From the NCBI GenBank assembly GCA_963989245.1, contig OZ022341.1:63207083-63271082 (forward strand): a DNA stretch of 64,000 nt, written 5' to 3'. The translations under genes and the position numbers were made by a program. Of the stretch, positions 43,205 to 54,800 are shown piece after piece. The stretch is from Nansenia antarctica. Lineage: Eukaryota; Chordata; Actinopteri; Argentiniformes; Microstomatidae. Each line of letters opens with the position of its first letter. Within the stretch, counting starts at the first letter, position 1. The notes under the pieces were generated by a model. It had not been told where the DNA came from. It did no database searches and worked only from the letters and a program-made list of their open reading frames with translations.

Positions 43205-43560
43205 GGCCCTGTCCTGATCATCCCCTAGCCCCTACACCCTAGCCTCTAGCTCCTACACCCTAGCCTCTAGCTCCTACACCCTAGCTGCTAGCTCCTACAC
43301 CCTATCCTCTAGCTCCTACACCCTAGCTCCTACACCCTAGCTCCTACACCCTAGCCTCTAGCTCCTACACCCTAGCTGCTAGCTCCTACACCCTAGCCTC
43401 TAGCTCCTACACCCTAGCCCCTACACCCTAGCTGCTGGCTCCTACACCCTAGCTGCTAGCTCCTACACCCTAGCCTCTAGCTCCTACACCCTAGCCCCTA
43501 CACCCTAGCTGCTAGCTCCTACACCCTAGCTCCTAGCTCCTACACCCTAGCCACTAGAAA
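43205..43560. repeat. Minisatellite of CTCCTACACCCTAGC units
   Basis: About 20 units of 15-25 bp (CTAGCTCCTACACCCTAGCC and shorter) with CTGCTAG and CTCTAG variants. Confidence 0.95.
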
Positions 43561-44088
43561 AGAGGGGGATACATAAGAAGAAAACAGTAGCTCCACTACA
43601 CCTTCTGAGAAGCAAGGTAGAATCTTCACCGCCTTGCTTGGATCTATGGAATCGTCTGGGATCTACACCGGGGTCTGGGGGCTACACCGGGGTCTGGGAT
43701 CTACACCGGGGCCTGGGGGCTACGAGGGTGTAGGGTGTTTGGTCTGAGGGGCTGAGTTACGACAATCTCCAGGGTGCAGTGAAGGTGAATGCAGCTATGT
43801 CATATCTACAGTGTGTCACAGTGTCATGGTGAAGCTCTTCCCTTGAGCCAAGATGGCCGCCTTGACGGGTCTGGGCTGGTGGAGGGAGGGTCCAGAGCCG
43901 ACTGGAGCACTCAGTTTCCCCGTCATAAACACTCCCCCCCCCTCCCCTCAGGGTAAACATCGCAATAGCCTTAACTATTCTGTCTTGGTCACCTGGGTTA
44001 CAGATCAGTGCTGATGGAGAAAAGGGAAGGATGGAAAGAAGGGAGGAAGGAAGGCAGGGAGGAAGCCACTTAAGACTATTGCGGTACA

Positions 44089-44260
44089 AGCTTAGCGGAT
44101 GCTAATGAGCGTAGCGGCTACCTCTGCTAGCGTTGTCCATTGAGATCAAAGCTTAGCGGATGCTAATGAGCATAGCGGCTACCTCTGCTAGCGTTGTCCA
44201 TTGAGATCAAAGCTTAGCGGATGCTAATGAGCGTAGCAGCTAGCGCTGCTAGCTGGCCTG
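44089..44260. repeat. 61-bp tandem repeat, 2.5 copies
   Basis: AAGCTTAGCGGATGCTAATG starts each unit; the third copy ends early in TAGCAGCTAGCGCTGCTAGC. Confidence 0.9.
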
Positions 44261-44345
44261 TAGCAGCTGTGGAAGATGGAAGCTAATAGCAGACCTCTGA
44301 GGCTCTGCTGAGTCATATCCAGTATGGTAGAGACTAACCATTTGT

Positions 44346-44460
44346 CAGGGGAGGCTGGGCTCATTGTAATGTATGGAATGGAATCAAACACATTTGTGAG
44401 TGTGAAATGAGTTTGAAACCATTCCTTATTCCATTCCATACATGGAACGAGCCCGTCTTC
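44346..44460. mobile_element. Palindromic MITE, short copy
   Basis: GGGCTCATTGTAATGTATGG and an inverted partner (CCATTCCATACATGGAACGA GCCC) enclose GAATCAAACACATTTG. Resembles a very abundant salmonid-type palindromic repeat, from memory. Confidence 0.6.
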
Positions 44461-45088
44461 TGATTTCTAAGGTGTGTGTGTGTGCGTGCGTGTGTGTACT
44501 ATATGGTTATATGACTATTTCAATCACACCCCTGTAATCCACTTGCTTTACAGTATTCAGTATGTATGCTAAGCTATGTTCGTGAGTGTGTGTGTGTGTG
44601 AGAGAGAGTGTGTAATACTGTTATTAACGTTGCTATGAAGCGTCATAGGTGTGAGTGTAGTATTGTATAATATTCCCTCCAGTGTAGTGGACAGAATTTT
44701 CCTTGCATCTTATCTTTGCATTTAAACACTTCATCTTCATCATCATCATCATCATCATCATCTCCTTCTTGTGCTTCCTCTGTCTCTCTCCACTGACAGA
44801 CAGACAGACGGGTACCACCACACATTGCTTCAGCTTTTTGTGCTTTCCAAGAGAAACAAAACCAAAGAAAACACACCAAAACAAGTAAAAAAAAAAAAAA
44901 AAAAAATTATCACGTAATCTTCACGTTCACATTTGATGGTACATTCAGTTCCTCCTGTATGATAAGACTCCTGTATGACTCCCCATGTGTTGGTCGGCCC
45001 CAGTCTCCCCCCTGGTCTCCCCCCCTCCCCCGGACCGACCGTAGCACCGTCTCCCAACAACGCTAGTACACCTGAGAGGACCGGGGGT

Positions 45089-45250
45089 CTGGGGGAGGCT
45101 GGCGGAGGTAGAAATCGGAGGATGGGGCCTCATTGTAACGCATGGAACGAAATGACCAACGGTTTCTATGTTCGACACTGTTCCTCGTTCCATTCATTAC
45201 AATGAGCCCCGTCCTCGTCCTCCGATTTCTACCTCCACCAGCCTCCCCTG
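45089..45250. mobile_element. Palindromic MITE, longer copy
   Basis: GGAGGCTGGCGGAGGTAGAA and its inverse at the right end, with inner arms GGGGCCTCATTGTAACGCAT and inverse. The same inner words as at 44346. The whole 162 bp folds back on itself. Confidence 0.75.
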
Positions 45251-45668
45251 TTGGAGAGGTATCTAAGCAAAATGGCCTCCTGGCCTCTGAAGGGTAACAA
45301 GATGGAGGTCCCACCTGCTTGCTGCCACCTCTCCAGTCCTGTCAGATCTCCTCAGACACCCAGGATGTACTGCAGGGCCTCTCTCCCCCAGCCGACCCAG
45401 CTGAGCCCAGTGAGCTCCCACCCCACAGCGCCCCCTGGGGCCGTGGTCCTGAACCGTCCTATGAACTACCCAATAAATTAACATCAGCAAATTAACTCCT
45501 ATTTTACAGTATCACACGAGTACACGTCTCCACCACCTCTACATTAACAAAACAACACATGAAAACTAAAAAACGAAATAACAGAAACTGCGTCGACATC
45601 TTTGCCAACGGAGGAACAAATTAATTCATCATGTTTTGTTTGGGAAACAGCAAAGCTCTGACACCAAC

Positions 45669-45701
<33 letters not shown>

Positions 45702-46404
45702 ACACACACACACACACCAGGCTACATTAATGACATGTTGACAGGGGATAAACTCTTAAATCCACACATTCCATATTTAAACAGGTAGGAACCCCACTAG
45801 ATAGATACGTAGATATGATGAACCCCCACAGCTCGTTAACAGAGAGGGGGGGGGGGGCTGCGTCCTAATAGTTTAACTGGCGTCCTTTCCTGACCTCCTG
45901 ATGGGGCAGGAAGTGCCAGATGGAAGCAACAGGATGTGATGTCGTAAATGAAAAAAAAAGAGTCAAGGTGAGGAGAGGAGAGGAAGCCGTTTTGGACAGA
46001 GTTGAGACATGGGGCCAACGGTTTTACCTCATCGTTGAGATCTCTCCAGGCCCTCTCACGAAGGGACTTCATCCCCCTGTACGACCCGTGTGTAGCCTGC
46101 CTAAGCAGCTGAGAGCTGGACTGGTGTAGGACTGGGTTTCTGCCTCTAGAGGGCAGTGTGAGATAGCAGGAGGTGACGACGCTCTACTACCTGGCCATGT
46201 CGGAGAGAGTAAGGAGCAGGTAGAACGTGTTTAACCACCAAACTGAACCTCGACCCTAAAAGGTTAAAAGGGAGAAGTTGAAACATTCACTGTGACATTT
46301 TCACGACGACACCATGCCCGGTGGTATCCTCTGTAGCACGGCTTTCTAGCGCTCACCTTGACACGACCCCCCCACACACACAGTCAACTCTATTTGGACC
46401 ATCC

Positions 46405-46617
46405 CCTAGGTATGTTTTAACAGTTCTCCCCTTTCGAGCCTTCGACGGCTTCTCTGACAGACCGGCCTAGCTAACACCCTAGCTAACAGCGTAGCTAACA
46501 GCTAACACCATAGCTAACAGCGTAGCTAACAGCGTAAACCAGCCAGTAAATAAAGACAGCAGACTGTAAACACACACTGTTCCCTGGGCGGGGAGAGGCC
46601 TGCCAACAGACACACTG

Positions 46618-46661
<44 letters not shown>

Positions 46662-46840
46662 TGGACCAGAGAGGTGACACTTGTTCAAATTTACAGGCGA
46701 CAAAATCCAGATGATGTCACACTTATGCTGGGTTACTACGGCAACCTTCATGTCAACTCCTTCTTGTGCTTCCTCTGTCTCTCTCCACTGACAGACAGAC
46801 AGACAGACAGACAGACGGGTACCACCACACATTTTTAGTT
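46405..46840. repeat. Locally duplicated blocks
   Basis: 46470-46760 (AGCTAACAG repeats, AACCAGCCAGTAAATAAAGA, a GT run and ATCCAGATGATGTCAC) recurs at 48580-48800. 46750-46840 (CTCCTTCTTGTGCTTCCTCT) recurs at 44760-44830. TTTCGAGCCTTCGACGGC occurs at about 46433 and 46856. Confidence 0.85.
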
Positions 46841-47145
46841 TTAACAGTTCTCCCCTTTCGAGCCTTCGACGGCCTCTCTGACAGACCGGCCCGCTCTCTA
46901 GACAGAAAGGCACTATTTAAATATTAGTCTGGACCGAGCAGAACGGTGCTTTAAGTCTTCTTATCAGAACCCCCCCCCCCCCCTCCCCCAGAGGTCGGTG
47001 CCCCGAACCCAAACACGAGTACAACACAAATACAATATGTCGAATTAAAAAAAAGATGTTTTCAGTCACGCGCAAGTACGCACCAACCCCCCAAATGTGT
47101 GGTGAAGAAAAACAAATGATAAAGCTTGTTGTCAAATCAGTATGG

Positions 47146-47177
<32 letters not shown>

Positions 47178-47239
47178 ACGGCGATGGTTCTTATGTCCTG
47201 CTTACTCCTCACAGAGGAGGGTCCTGGCCTGTACAGCGG

Positions 47240-47550
47240 TGGGGTGGGAGGGGGGGGGCAGGTTCTCCAGCACTGGGTTTGGGGGGTTGGGGTCAGGGAG
47301 GGGGGGGGGCAGGTTCTCCAGCACTGGGTTTGGGGGGGTCTGGGGGTGGAGAGGCAGACAGCTCTCTGGTCTGGTCTGGTCTCCTTTGACCCAGTTTGGT
47401 CTGGTTTGGTTTGGTTTGGTTTAGTCTGGGTCTGGGTCTGGTCTGGTTTGGTCTGATCTGGGTCTGGTTTGGTCTGGTTTGGGTCTGGGTCTGATCTGGT
47501 CTGATCTGGGTCTGGGTCTGGTTTGGTCTGATCTGGGTCTGGTTTGGCCT
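47240..47550. repeat. G/T-rich tandem repeats
   Basis: A 49-55 bp word with GCAGGTTCTCCAGCACTGGG occurs twice (47259-47340), followed by TCTGGTTTGGTCTGATCTGG-type repeats to 47550. Confidence 0.85.
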
Positions 47551-47611
47551 AGCCTGTGTGGGGTAGGTTGTGGAGGTCCAGGGTGGGGGTGGTTGGGGGG
47601 TCCGAGGGGGT

Positions 47612-47738
47612 CTACTCCAGGTCGTTGGTCTTGTCCTTGGCGTCCTTCTTGATGACAGGGAGGGGGTGGGCCTCTGTGTTGAACACCCAGTGGTCGAACG
47701 GCAGGTGGTCGTCGTCAGAGAAGAGCAGGAACAGATAC
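47612..47738 (-). CDS. man1a1: Class I alpha-1,2-mannosidase (GH47), last coding exon
   Basis: Golgi type II membrane enzyme that trims mannose from N-glycans. Only the last 41 residues are here: YLFLLFSDDDHLPFDHWVFN followed by TEAHPLPVIKKD and a stop at 47612-47614. The FNTEAHP motif is the signature end of GH47, whose Thr binds the catalytic calcium. The exon begins after a strong CCCCCCAG acceptor at 47741-47739 in the expected phase (a split Lys codon before YL). The lysine-rich tail favours MAN1A1 over MAN1A2 or MAN1C1; that paralogue choice is inference from remembered C-termini. Upstream exons must lie beyond the window's right edge, so everything to the right is probably intron. Confidence 0.75.
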
Positions 47739-47865
47739 CTGGGGGGAGGGAGGGAGGGAGAGAGAGGGAGGGAGAGAGAGAGGATCAGCTTAGCTCAGGT
47801 GTGACATGTTGTAAATGAATTTCCTGTTGGGGATTACCTCTGTCAGTTACAAGAGAGCTGATATG

Positions 47866-47904
<39 letters not shown>

Positions 47905-47925
47905 GTGTGTGTGTGTGTGTCCACC

Positions 47926-48630
47926 CACAATAGCTAACAGCCTAGCTAACAGCTAACAGCCTAGCTAACAGCCTAGCTAACAGCTAACAGACTAGCTAAC
48001 AGCTAACAGACTAGCTAGATAGATAGATAGATAGATAGATAGACTTTATTTGTCATTGTTACAGTACAGGTACCAAACAACGACATTTAGGAGGGGAGGC
48101 TCCCCTGGTGTTTAGGAAAGGAAAAAGAAACACATTTTGGAAAAAGCATAGATGCATAAAATCACAAGAAGGTAAGGAGCTGGTTTACATCAATAGAGGC
48201 TATGTACACAATCCACTGTACTATACTGCACAGATAGTCAACTAGGGTTGTCATATTTCACAAGAAAGTATTTTTTCACATTATTTTAAAGTGACACAGT
48301 TTGCAGGCTTGAAAATGTACATGTTTGTGCCTCAGCACTAGCTGCCATACAATCCGTCCGGACTGTCCTGGGCCCAGAACTTAGGCCTTTTCTGTGTTCA
48401 GGGCCTTGACGGCCCTGTGGTAGAAGCAGTCCTTCAGTCTGTTTGTCTTAGCGGCCGGGGTCCTGTACCTCCTGTTCGAGGGCAGCTTGACAAAGTGTTC
48501 GTGCCCAGGGTGGGTCGGGTCAGCTGTTAGCTGTTAGCTAACAGACTAGCTAACAGCTAACAGCCTAGCTAACAGCCTCGCTAACAGCTAACAGACTAGC
48601 TAACAGCCTCGCTAACAGCTAACAGTGTAA
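47926..48630. repeat. AGCTAACAG minisatellite, split by an L2 fragment
   Basis: Units AGCTAACAGCCTAGCTAAC at 47926-48011 and 48522-48625. The L2 fragment at 48012-48521 separates the halves. Confidence 0.9.
48012..48521 (-). mobile_element. L2-type LINE 3' fragment with (GATA)n end
   Basis: Near-identical to 14041-14521: family 3' UTR, last about 45 codons of RT and stop. The 3' terminus at the left is a TAGA/GATA repeat (48012-48043), where the 14011 copy has GGAAT. Inserted into the AGCTAACAG minisatellite. Confidence 0.9.
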
Positions 48631-48812
48631 TCCAGCCAGTAAATAAAGACAGCAGACTGCCAACAGACACACTGCCTGTGTGTATGTGTGTGTGTGTGTG
48701 TGTGTGAGAGTGGACCAGAGGTGACAATTGTTCAAATTACAGACAATAAAATCCAGATGATGTCACGCTTATGCTGGGTTACTACGGCAACCTTCATGTC
48801 GGAGACCAGAGG

Positions 48813-49030
<218 letters not shown>

Positions 49031-49439
49031 TCTGATCTCAACAAGAGAGAGGTCCAGTCTCAGACGTCAGTCAGACGTCAGTTTTAACAACACACACACA
49101 CACACACAGACAGACGCACACACACACACCCCACCGTTGTGTGAGACATTACTACTCTGGCTAGGAGGCTGAGAGAGGAGAGGAGAGAGAGAAAGAGAGA
49201 GAGAGAGAAAGAGGGAGGAGAGAGAGAGGGAGAGAGAGAAAGAGAGAGGAGAGAGAGGGAACACTACCCTAACATTATGGTCAAGCACCAGTGAACTCTG
49301 AGAGACTCTGTTCGCCAAATTACACCACTTTCCAGTTTAAAAACAGCTCTGGTATAAAGTGGTACACACACGCACGCACGCACACGCACACGCACACACA
49401 GTATTAAAGGGGCTCTCAGAGTCGTTTGATTGAAGCATC

Positions 49440-49468
49440 AGTCACACACACACAGCAGCAGCAGGGTG

Positions 49469-49503
<35 letters not shown>

Positions 49504-50057
49504 CAACACAGCTACTACAGACTGACTAGGAGTGTTGTGTGTGTGTGTGTGTGTGTGTATGGGTGCGGGGGGGGGGGGGTATGTCTGTTCACCCTTGCTG
49601 CAGTGTGTGTGTGTGTGTGGGGGGGGGATGTGTGTGTGTGTGTGTGTGTGTGTGGGAGAGAATTTTCTCCTTTCCATCTCTCTCCTTTCTATCCCTCCCT
49701 CCTCCTCCCTCCTCCCTCCTCCTCCCTCCTCCTTCCTCCCTCCTCCCTCCCCCCTCTCCCTCCCTCCCTCCTCCCTCCTCCTCCTCCCTCCTCCCTCCCT
49801 CCCTCCTCCCCTCCTCCCTCTGTCCCTTCCCCCTCATCCTCCTCCCTTCCTCCTCCTCCCTCCCTCCCTCCTCCCTCCCCCCCTCCTCCTCCTCCCTGCC
49901 TCCTCCTTCTCCCTCCTCCTCCCTCCCTCCTCCTCCTTCTCCCTCCTCCTCCCTCCCTCCATCCTCCCTCCCTCCCCCCTCCTCTCAGTGCTGTCCTGTC
50001 TGAGTCATAGTGACGTAGCCAATAATCAATGGAGCAGAGCGGGGAGATGAGGACAGA

Positions 50058-50107
<50 letters not shown>
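49440..50107. repeat. Cluster of CA/GT and CCTCCT simple repeats
   Basis: CA at 49470-49500, GT at 49536-49560, 49602-49620 and 49629-49652, a pyrimidine-only CCTCCTCCCT tract of about 300 bp at 49680-49985, and GT at 50060-50107. No gene. Confidence 0.95.
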
Positions 50108-50110
<3 letters not shown>

Positions 50111-50585
50111 GTGAGGTCAAACCACAACACTGTGACAAGCCTTCCACAGTCGGAGATCAAAATACACACACACATATATACAGTTAGGTCCATATATATT
50201 TGGACACAGACAGAATTTGTGTTATTTGAGCTGTTTACCAAAACATCTTCAAGTTACAGTTATATAATGAATATGGGCTTAAAGTGCAGACTCTCAGCTT
50301 TATGGTAAGGGTATTCACATCCAAATTGAAGGAAGGGTTTAGGAATTACAGCTCTTTAATACGTAGCTCCCTCTTATTCAAGGGACCAGAAGTAATTGGA
50401 CAATTGACTCAAAAGCTGTTTCATGGGCCAGTGTGGGCTATTCCTTCATTGTTTCTTTATCAATTAAGCAGGTAAAAGGTCTGAGTTGACTCCAAGTGTG
50501 GCATTTGCATTTGGAAGCTGGTGCTGTATACGCACAACATGCAGTCAAAGGAGCTCTCAATGCAAGTGAAACAGGCCATCCTTAG

Positions 50586-51773
50586 TGTTATGAAGGCCCA
50601 CAATTTAGAGCCAGTTAGTTTCCCCAAATCAGCCCTATTTTGCCCTGTTATTTCCTTAATTATTTTCCATACTATTCATGTACGTTTTCATGAAGGTGTA
50701 TGTATTGTTATTGTAATTGTATAAGTTCTGTCTTAGATTTGTTCAGTATTGTGCAAGCGCCAGATTAGTGGGCGTGGTTTTGATTGGCGTACGTGACTTG
50801 ATGTATGTCCGGTTGGTATATATAGCTACGGAAGTGGATCTAGGAGGGCGGAGTCAGTGGACACACACCGTGCTGAAGCTGAAGACACGAGTGATTATTG
50901 AGTTTGCAACTGTGACCGAGGGCAAACATTAGTAGAATCTAGTTGAATCTCTGTATTTGGTTTCCTTTGCTGCGGAAGACATCTCAACAGTCAACAAGGA
51001 GAACGGGAGACTGAGTGTTAATAGTAAATCACTGGCTACCCGCATCGCCGCGGGAGTTCGGAGTTTGGTGAGTTGGCAGCGCTAGCCCAGTTTAGCTGTG
51101 TCACCGTTAGCCAGCCTTGCTAGCCGCCGGCTGCTAACGTTGGCGCATAGCGAGACCCAAGCCGGACAGAGCCGTCGCCTCCGAGGTGGATTGCGACCGA
51201 CCGCTGACACCACCGGAGCTGACCGTGGACCACCGGACCTGAGCCATTCACACCTCGTCGTTTGCTACGAAGACGCCCCTTTCCCTTCAAATTGCAACGT
51301 CACTCCCCCCCCTTGTCTGCTGCCTTCCTCGAGTCACATGCGAGCTCCAACCAGGCCTCAACGCGCTCATTTCAGTCCGGGACTCTAAGCCTTTTCAGGC
51401 CAGGTACTGTGTGTGAGTGAGTGAGTGAGTGTGTGTGTGGCCGGCGGGGAGGGAGTATATTGGGATGTATATATAATTTGTATAAATAAATGTGTTTGTT
51501 CATATTTGATACAGTTGCTGTGTGTTTAGTTGTCTGTATTGTTTAGTTTAACAGCAAATCTAGTATTGGGTTTAAGTATTGTCTTATAGTGTGATTAACT
51601 GAGTTATAGCTTGTATTATAATATATGATATATATATAACTGTGATATGCTAGTCTAAAGGGTTGCTGGCGCCCCCTGCCTCTATCCTCCTACACTGCCG
51701 ATTTAGCTCAGAGTTAGTTAGATAACCAGCCCTTCCTAAAATTCTACAGTCCTTTAGCTACTCCCTGGTTACA
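50586..51773 (+). repeat. BEL 5' LTR
   Basis: Near-identical to the 3' LTR except for a replaced segment at about 51535-51650. Contains a TATATATAG word near 50818 that could serve as TATA box. Confidence 0.95.
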
Positions 51774-51775
51774 AT

Positions 51776-51792
51776 TGGTCCTTCGAGCCGGA
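51776..51792 (+). promoter_or_regulatory. BEL primer binding site, tRNA-Tyr
   Basis: TGGTCCTTCGAGCCGGA starts 2 bases after the LTR and is complementary to the 3' end of vertebrate tRNA-Tyr including CCA (17 bases, from remembered tRNA sequence). Confidence 0.8.
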
Positions 51793-51811
51793 TAGGTTGT
51801 GTAGTGATAGC

Positions 51812-54800
51812 ATGGCTGAGCGCAGCCAACCAGACAAGACAGTTACCCCCCCTTCTCCGCCCCCTGAGCCAGAGCCACGACCACAGAGAGTCCCGCGGTT
51901 GCCTCAGAGGTTACAAGAGTATGAGCTTGAGCTCGAAAGCTCACTGAGTGGTAGTGAGGAGCGCACTCCACGGGATACAGTGGTCGGAGAGGCCGAGGTG
52001 TCCGCCGGCGCGCGGGTGGCTAGCACCGAGACAGCCATCAAAGAGCACCAGCCTGAGGATGAGATGGCAGAACAGCAGGGTTTTGCCGTAGAAACGGAAG
52101 AGCAGGAAGGAGAGGCCCGGTCTGACAGCGCCTGCGGGCGGAAGAGGGAGGGCCTCAGCCTTAACGATCTGCCTCCCAGTACGGCGCGCTCGAGACCTAG
52201 CTCCTGCCGTTCAGTGGCTTCCTCCCGGTCCAGGGTTTCCGTGGGCAGTTCTGCCTCTGGGGCGGATAGCATGCACTCCAGAGGGAGTAGTGCCGCGCTG
52301 TCAGAATGTATGCGCCAACAGGCCGAGATGGCGTTAGAGCGGGAACGCCTCCAGTTCGAGCGTGAACGCCTCCAGATGGAAGGAGCGGAACGTGCGGCGG
52401 AGAGACAGCGCCAGGAGGCGTTAGAGAGGGAACGTGCGGCGGAGAGACAGCGCCAGGAGGCGTTAGAGAGGGAACGCATCCAGTTCGAGCGCGAGCGCCT
52501 CCAGATGGAGGGGGCGGAACGCGCGGCGGAGAGGCAGCGCCAGGAGGCGCTAGAACGTGAACGCCTCCAGATGGAGCGCGACCGCCTCCAGATGGCGAGA
52601 GAGCAACTGCACGCGGAGAAGATGGAGGAAGTGATGCAGACCATGCGCGACGTGTGCATCAGCAGAGCTCCGTCGGCCCGTAGCTCCAGAGCATCATCCG
52701 CACGGCCCTCTCGAGTGCCATCTCCTGAACCCCCCGCCGATGGCTCCATGACCCCCGCCATGACTGTCCAACTACAGGCCCAGCTGACCACCTTGAAGGA
52801 AGAGGACCAGGGACCCGACCGCTACGCGGCCCAGAGGGAGCCAGCGTCGCTGCCCGGGAGGGGAGCCATTCCCCAAGAGCGTAGCACACCCCTAGGTCCT
52901 CCAGTGAACCAAAAGGCATGCAGGCCGGACACCCAGACCGTCACTCCAGCCCCGATCATCCACTACAGGATGTTTCCCCAGGTGGAGGGACCCAAGTTCC
53001 CCTTCTTCAAGGACGAGGACAGGAGCCAGTATGTGGAACTACGCATCTGCCTAGACACGCTCTTGGACGACTCCTGCTCAGAGTCCTACAAATATGCGAT
53101 TCTCCTTCAGCATGTGAGGAACCCCAGAGCCCACAACATGGTTCTGGCCCATGCCTCCGCACCGACACCTTACACCAGAGCGCTCGCCGACTTGGATGCC
53201 CGCTACGGTCGTCCCTGGAACCACGCCCTTGCTGAACTGCAAGCCCTCGAACAGCAGGCCCCCATCAAGGATGAACGGGCGCTGGATGACTTCGCGCTCC
53301 GCGTGCACACCTTAGTTGGAATGCTGAAGACGCAGGGCCCAGCTGGCGCCAGCGAGATCAACAGCACCTCCAACGTAGAGCGGCTGCTCCGCAAGATCCC
53401 ACGCTTCCGGCAGGAGAGGTTCCGGCGACAGCAGCGCGTTCGTAACCCCGGGAAGTTGGGTCTGAGCATGGCTGCCTTCGCGGAGTTCCTACTGGAGGAA
53501 GTGCATGACACCAACGTAGACGCCATGAGTTACGCTGAGCCGAAGAAGGAGAGGGAGAAGGGAGACCGCTGGGACAGGCCGAGCTCGAACAGAGGACGCC
53601 CAGTAGGAGTGCTGCACACGGAGGAGGAGCCTCGGAGAGAGAGGAAAGCCCGACCTGAGGGAAAGGATTCCTCTCAACCCCCTCAAAAGGGACGGAGAGG
53701 TCCACCGCCATGTCCGTACTGCAACAGCGAGCACTGGTTCAATGAGTGCAGTGACTTCAACAACCTGAGTACCGAGGCCAAGCAGAGGTGGCTCGAGGAG
53801 AACAAGAGGTGCTGGAACTGTGGGCGCGACCATCTGGCTAAGAACTGCACCTTGAGGAGAAAGTGCAACCGCTGTGAGGAGGTCCACCTCAACATCCTAC
53901 ACGAGGTCTCCCTCGCCAGGTCCACGGAGGGCACCAGAAGCCCTAGGTCCGGTAGCGCACCGGAAGAGGAAACACCTGTCTACTATCTAGACCCAACCCA
54001 GAGCAGCGGCTCCAAGGTCCTACTGAAGGTGGTGAAGGTCCGACTTCACCACAACAACGCTGTGTACGACACGTACGCCGTTCTAGACGACGGGTCGGAA
54101 CGGACCATCCTTCTCCAGGAGGCAGTGCGCCAGTTGGGGCTCCAAGGGACTGAGGAGAAGCTGACTCTGCGCACGATACGTCGCGACCTTAAAGAGGTCA
54201 CCGGGGCGAGAATCAACTTCTCTATCTCCCCGGCGGGGCGGCCGTCGGACAGATATCGGCTTCAGAATGTCTTCACCGCAGACCAGCTAGCGCTCTCCCG
54301 CTACGACTACCCCCTGGAGAGATTACGCGCAAGATATTCCCACCTACGGCGAGTAGACCTACATCCGATAGAAGGAGCGGAGCCAACCCTTCTCATCGGC
54401 TCGGACAACGCTGCACTGATCGTGTCGCTCCGTCCTCCGCTGAGAGGACCACGAGGCTGCCCGATGGCTGTTAAGACTGCGCTTGGGTGGGCCCTCCAAG
54501 GCGCTACCGAGTGGAGAGATAGAGACGGGAGAGCTACGTCATCCCTCCATGTCCGAACCGAAGAAGTGCAGACCATCAACCGCCTTCACACCAGTGTGGA
54601 CTCCATGAATGCGGCGCTACTAGACAACGTCCAGAAGCTGTGGACGCTAGACGTTGCGCCCTACAAGAATGAGAAGCTCTACGTACGGTCAAAGGAGGAC
54701 GTCTACGCCATAGACCTCCTTAAAGCAAAGACAGTGCGTATCGAAGTCCAGGGCGTGAAGAGATACGTCACACCACTACTCCGAAGAGAACCCATGCCAG

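Larger units (their letters stand above)
42511..47611 (-). other. Probable long 3' UTR of the mannosidase gene
   Basis: No coding exon and little autonomous transposon sequence. The mannosidase stop codon is at 47612-47614 and transcription runs leftwards. Near 42620-42650 there are two AATAAA-type signals on the minus strand (TTTATT on the plus), the most leftward candidates before LINE sequence begins, so a UTR of about 5 kb is plausible. It includes minisatellites at 43205-43560 and 44089-44260, two palindromic MITEs and several simple repeats. Inference only; intermediate poly(A) signals would shorten it. Confidence 0.4.

Noticed and set aside
49426..50147. Overlapping Pro/Ser/Leu or Gly/Glu/Arg frames on both strands
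   Set aside because: Simple CCTCC and CA/GT repeats are open in many frames at once.
50717..51388. Small ORFs repeated at 58135 and 58516
   Set aside because: They lie in the BEL LTRs and are identical because the LTRs are; no gene expected.
51904..52791. 295-codon minus-strand frame
   Set aside because: Antisense of the BEL coiled-coil region; the repeat composition keeps it open.
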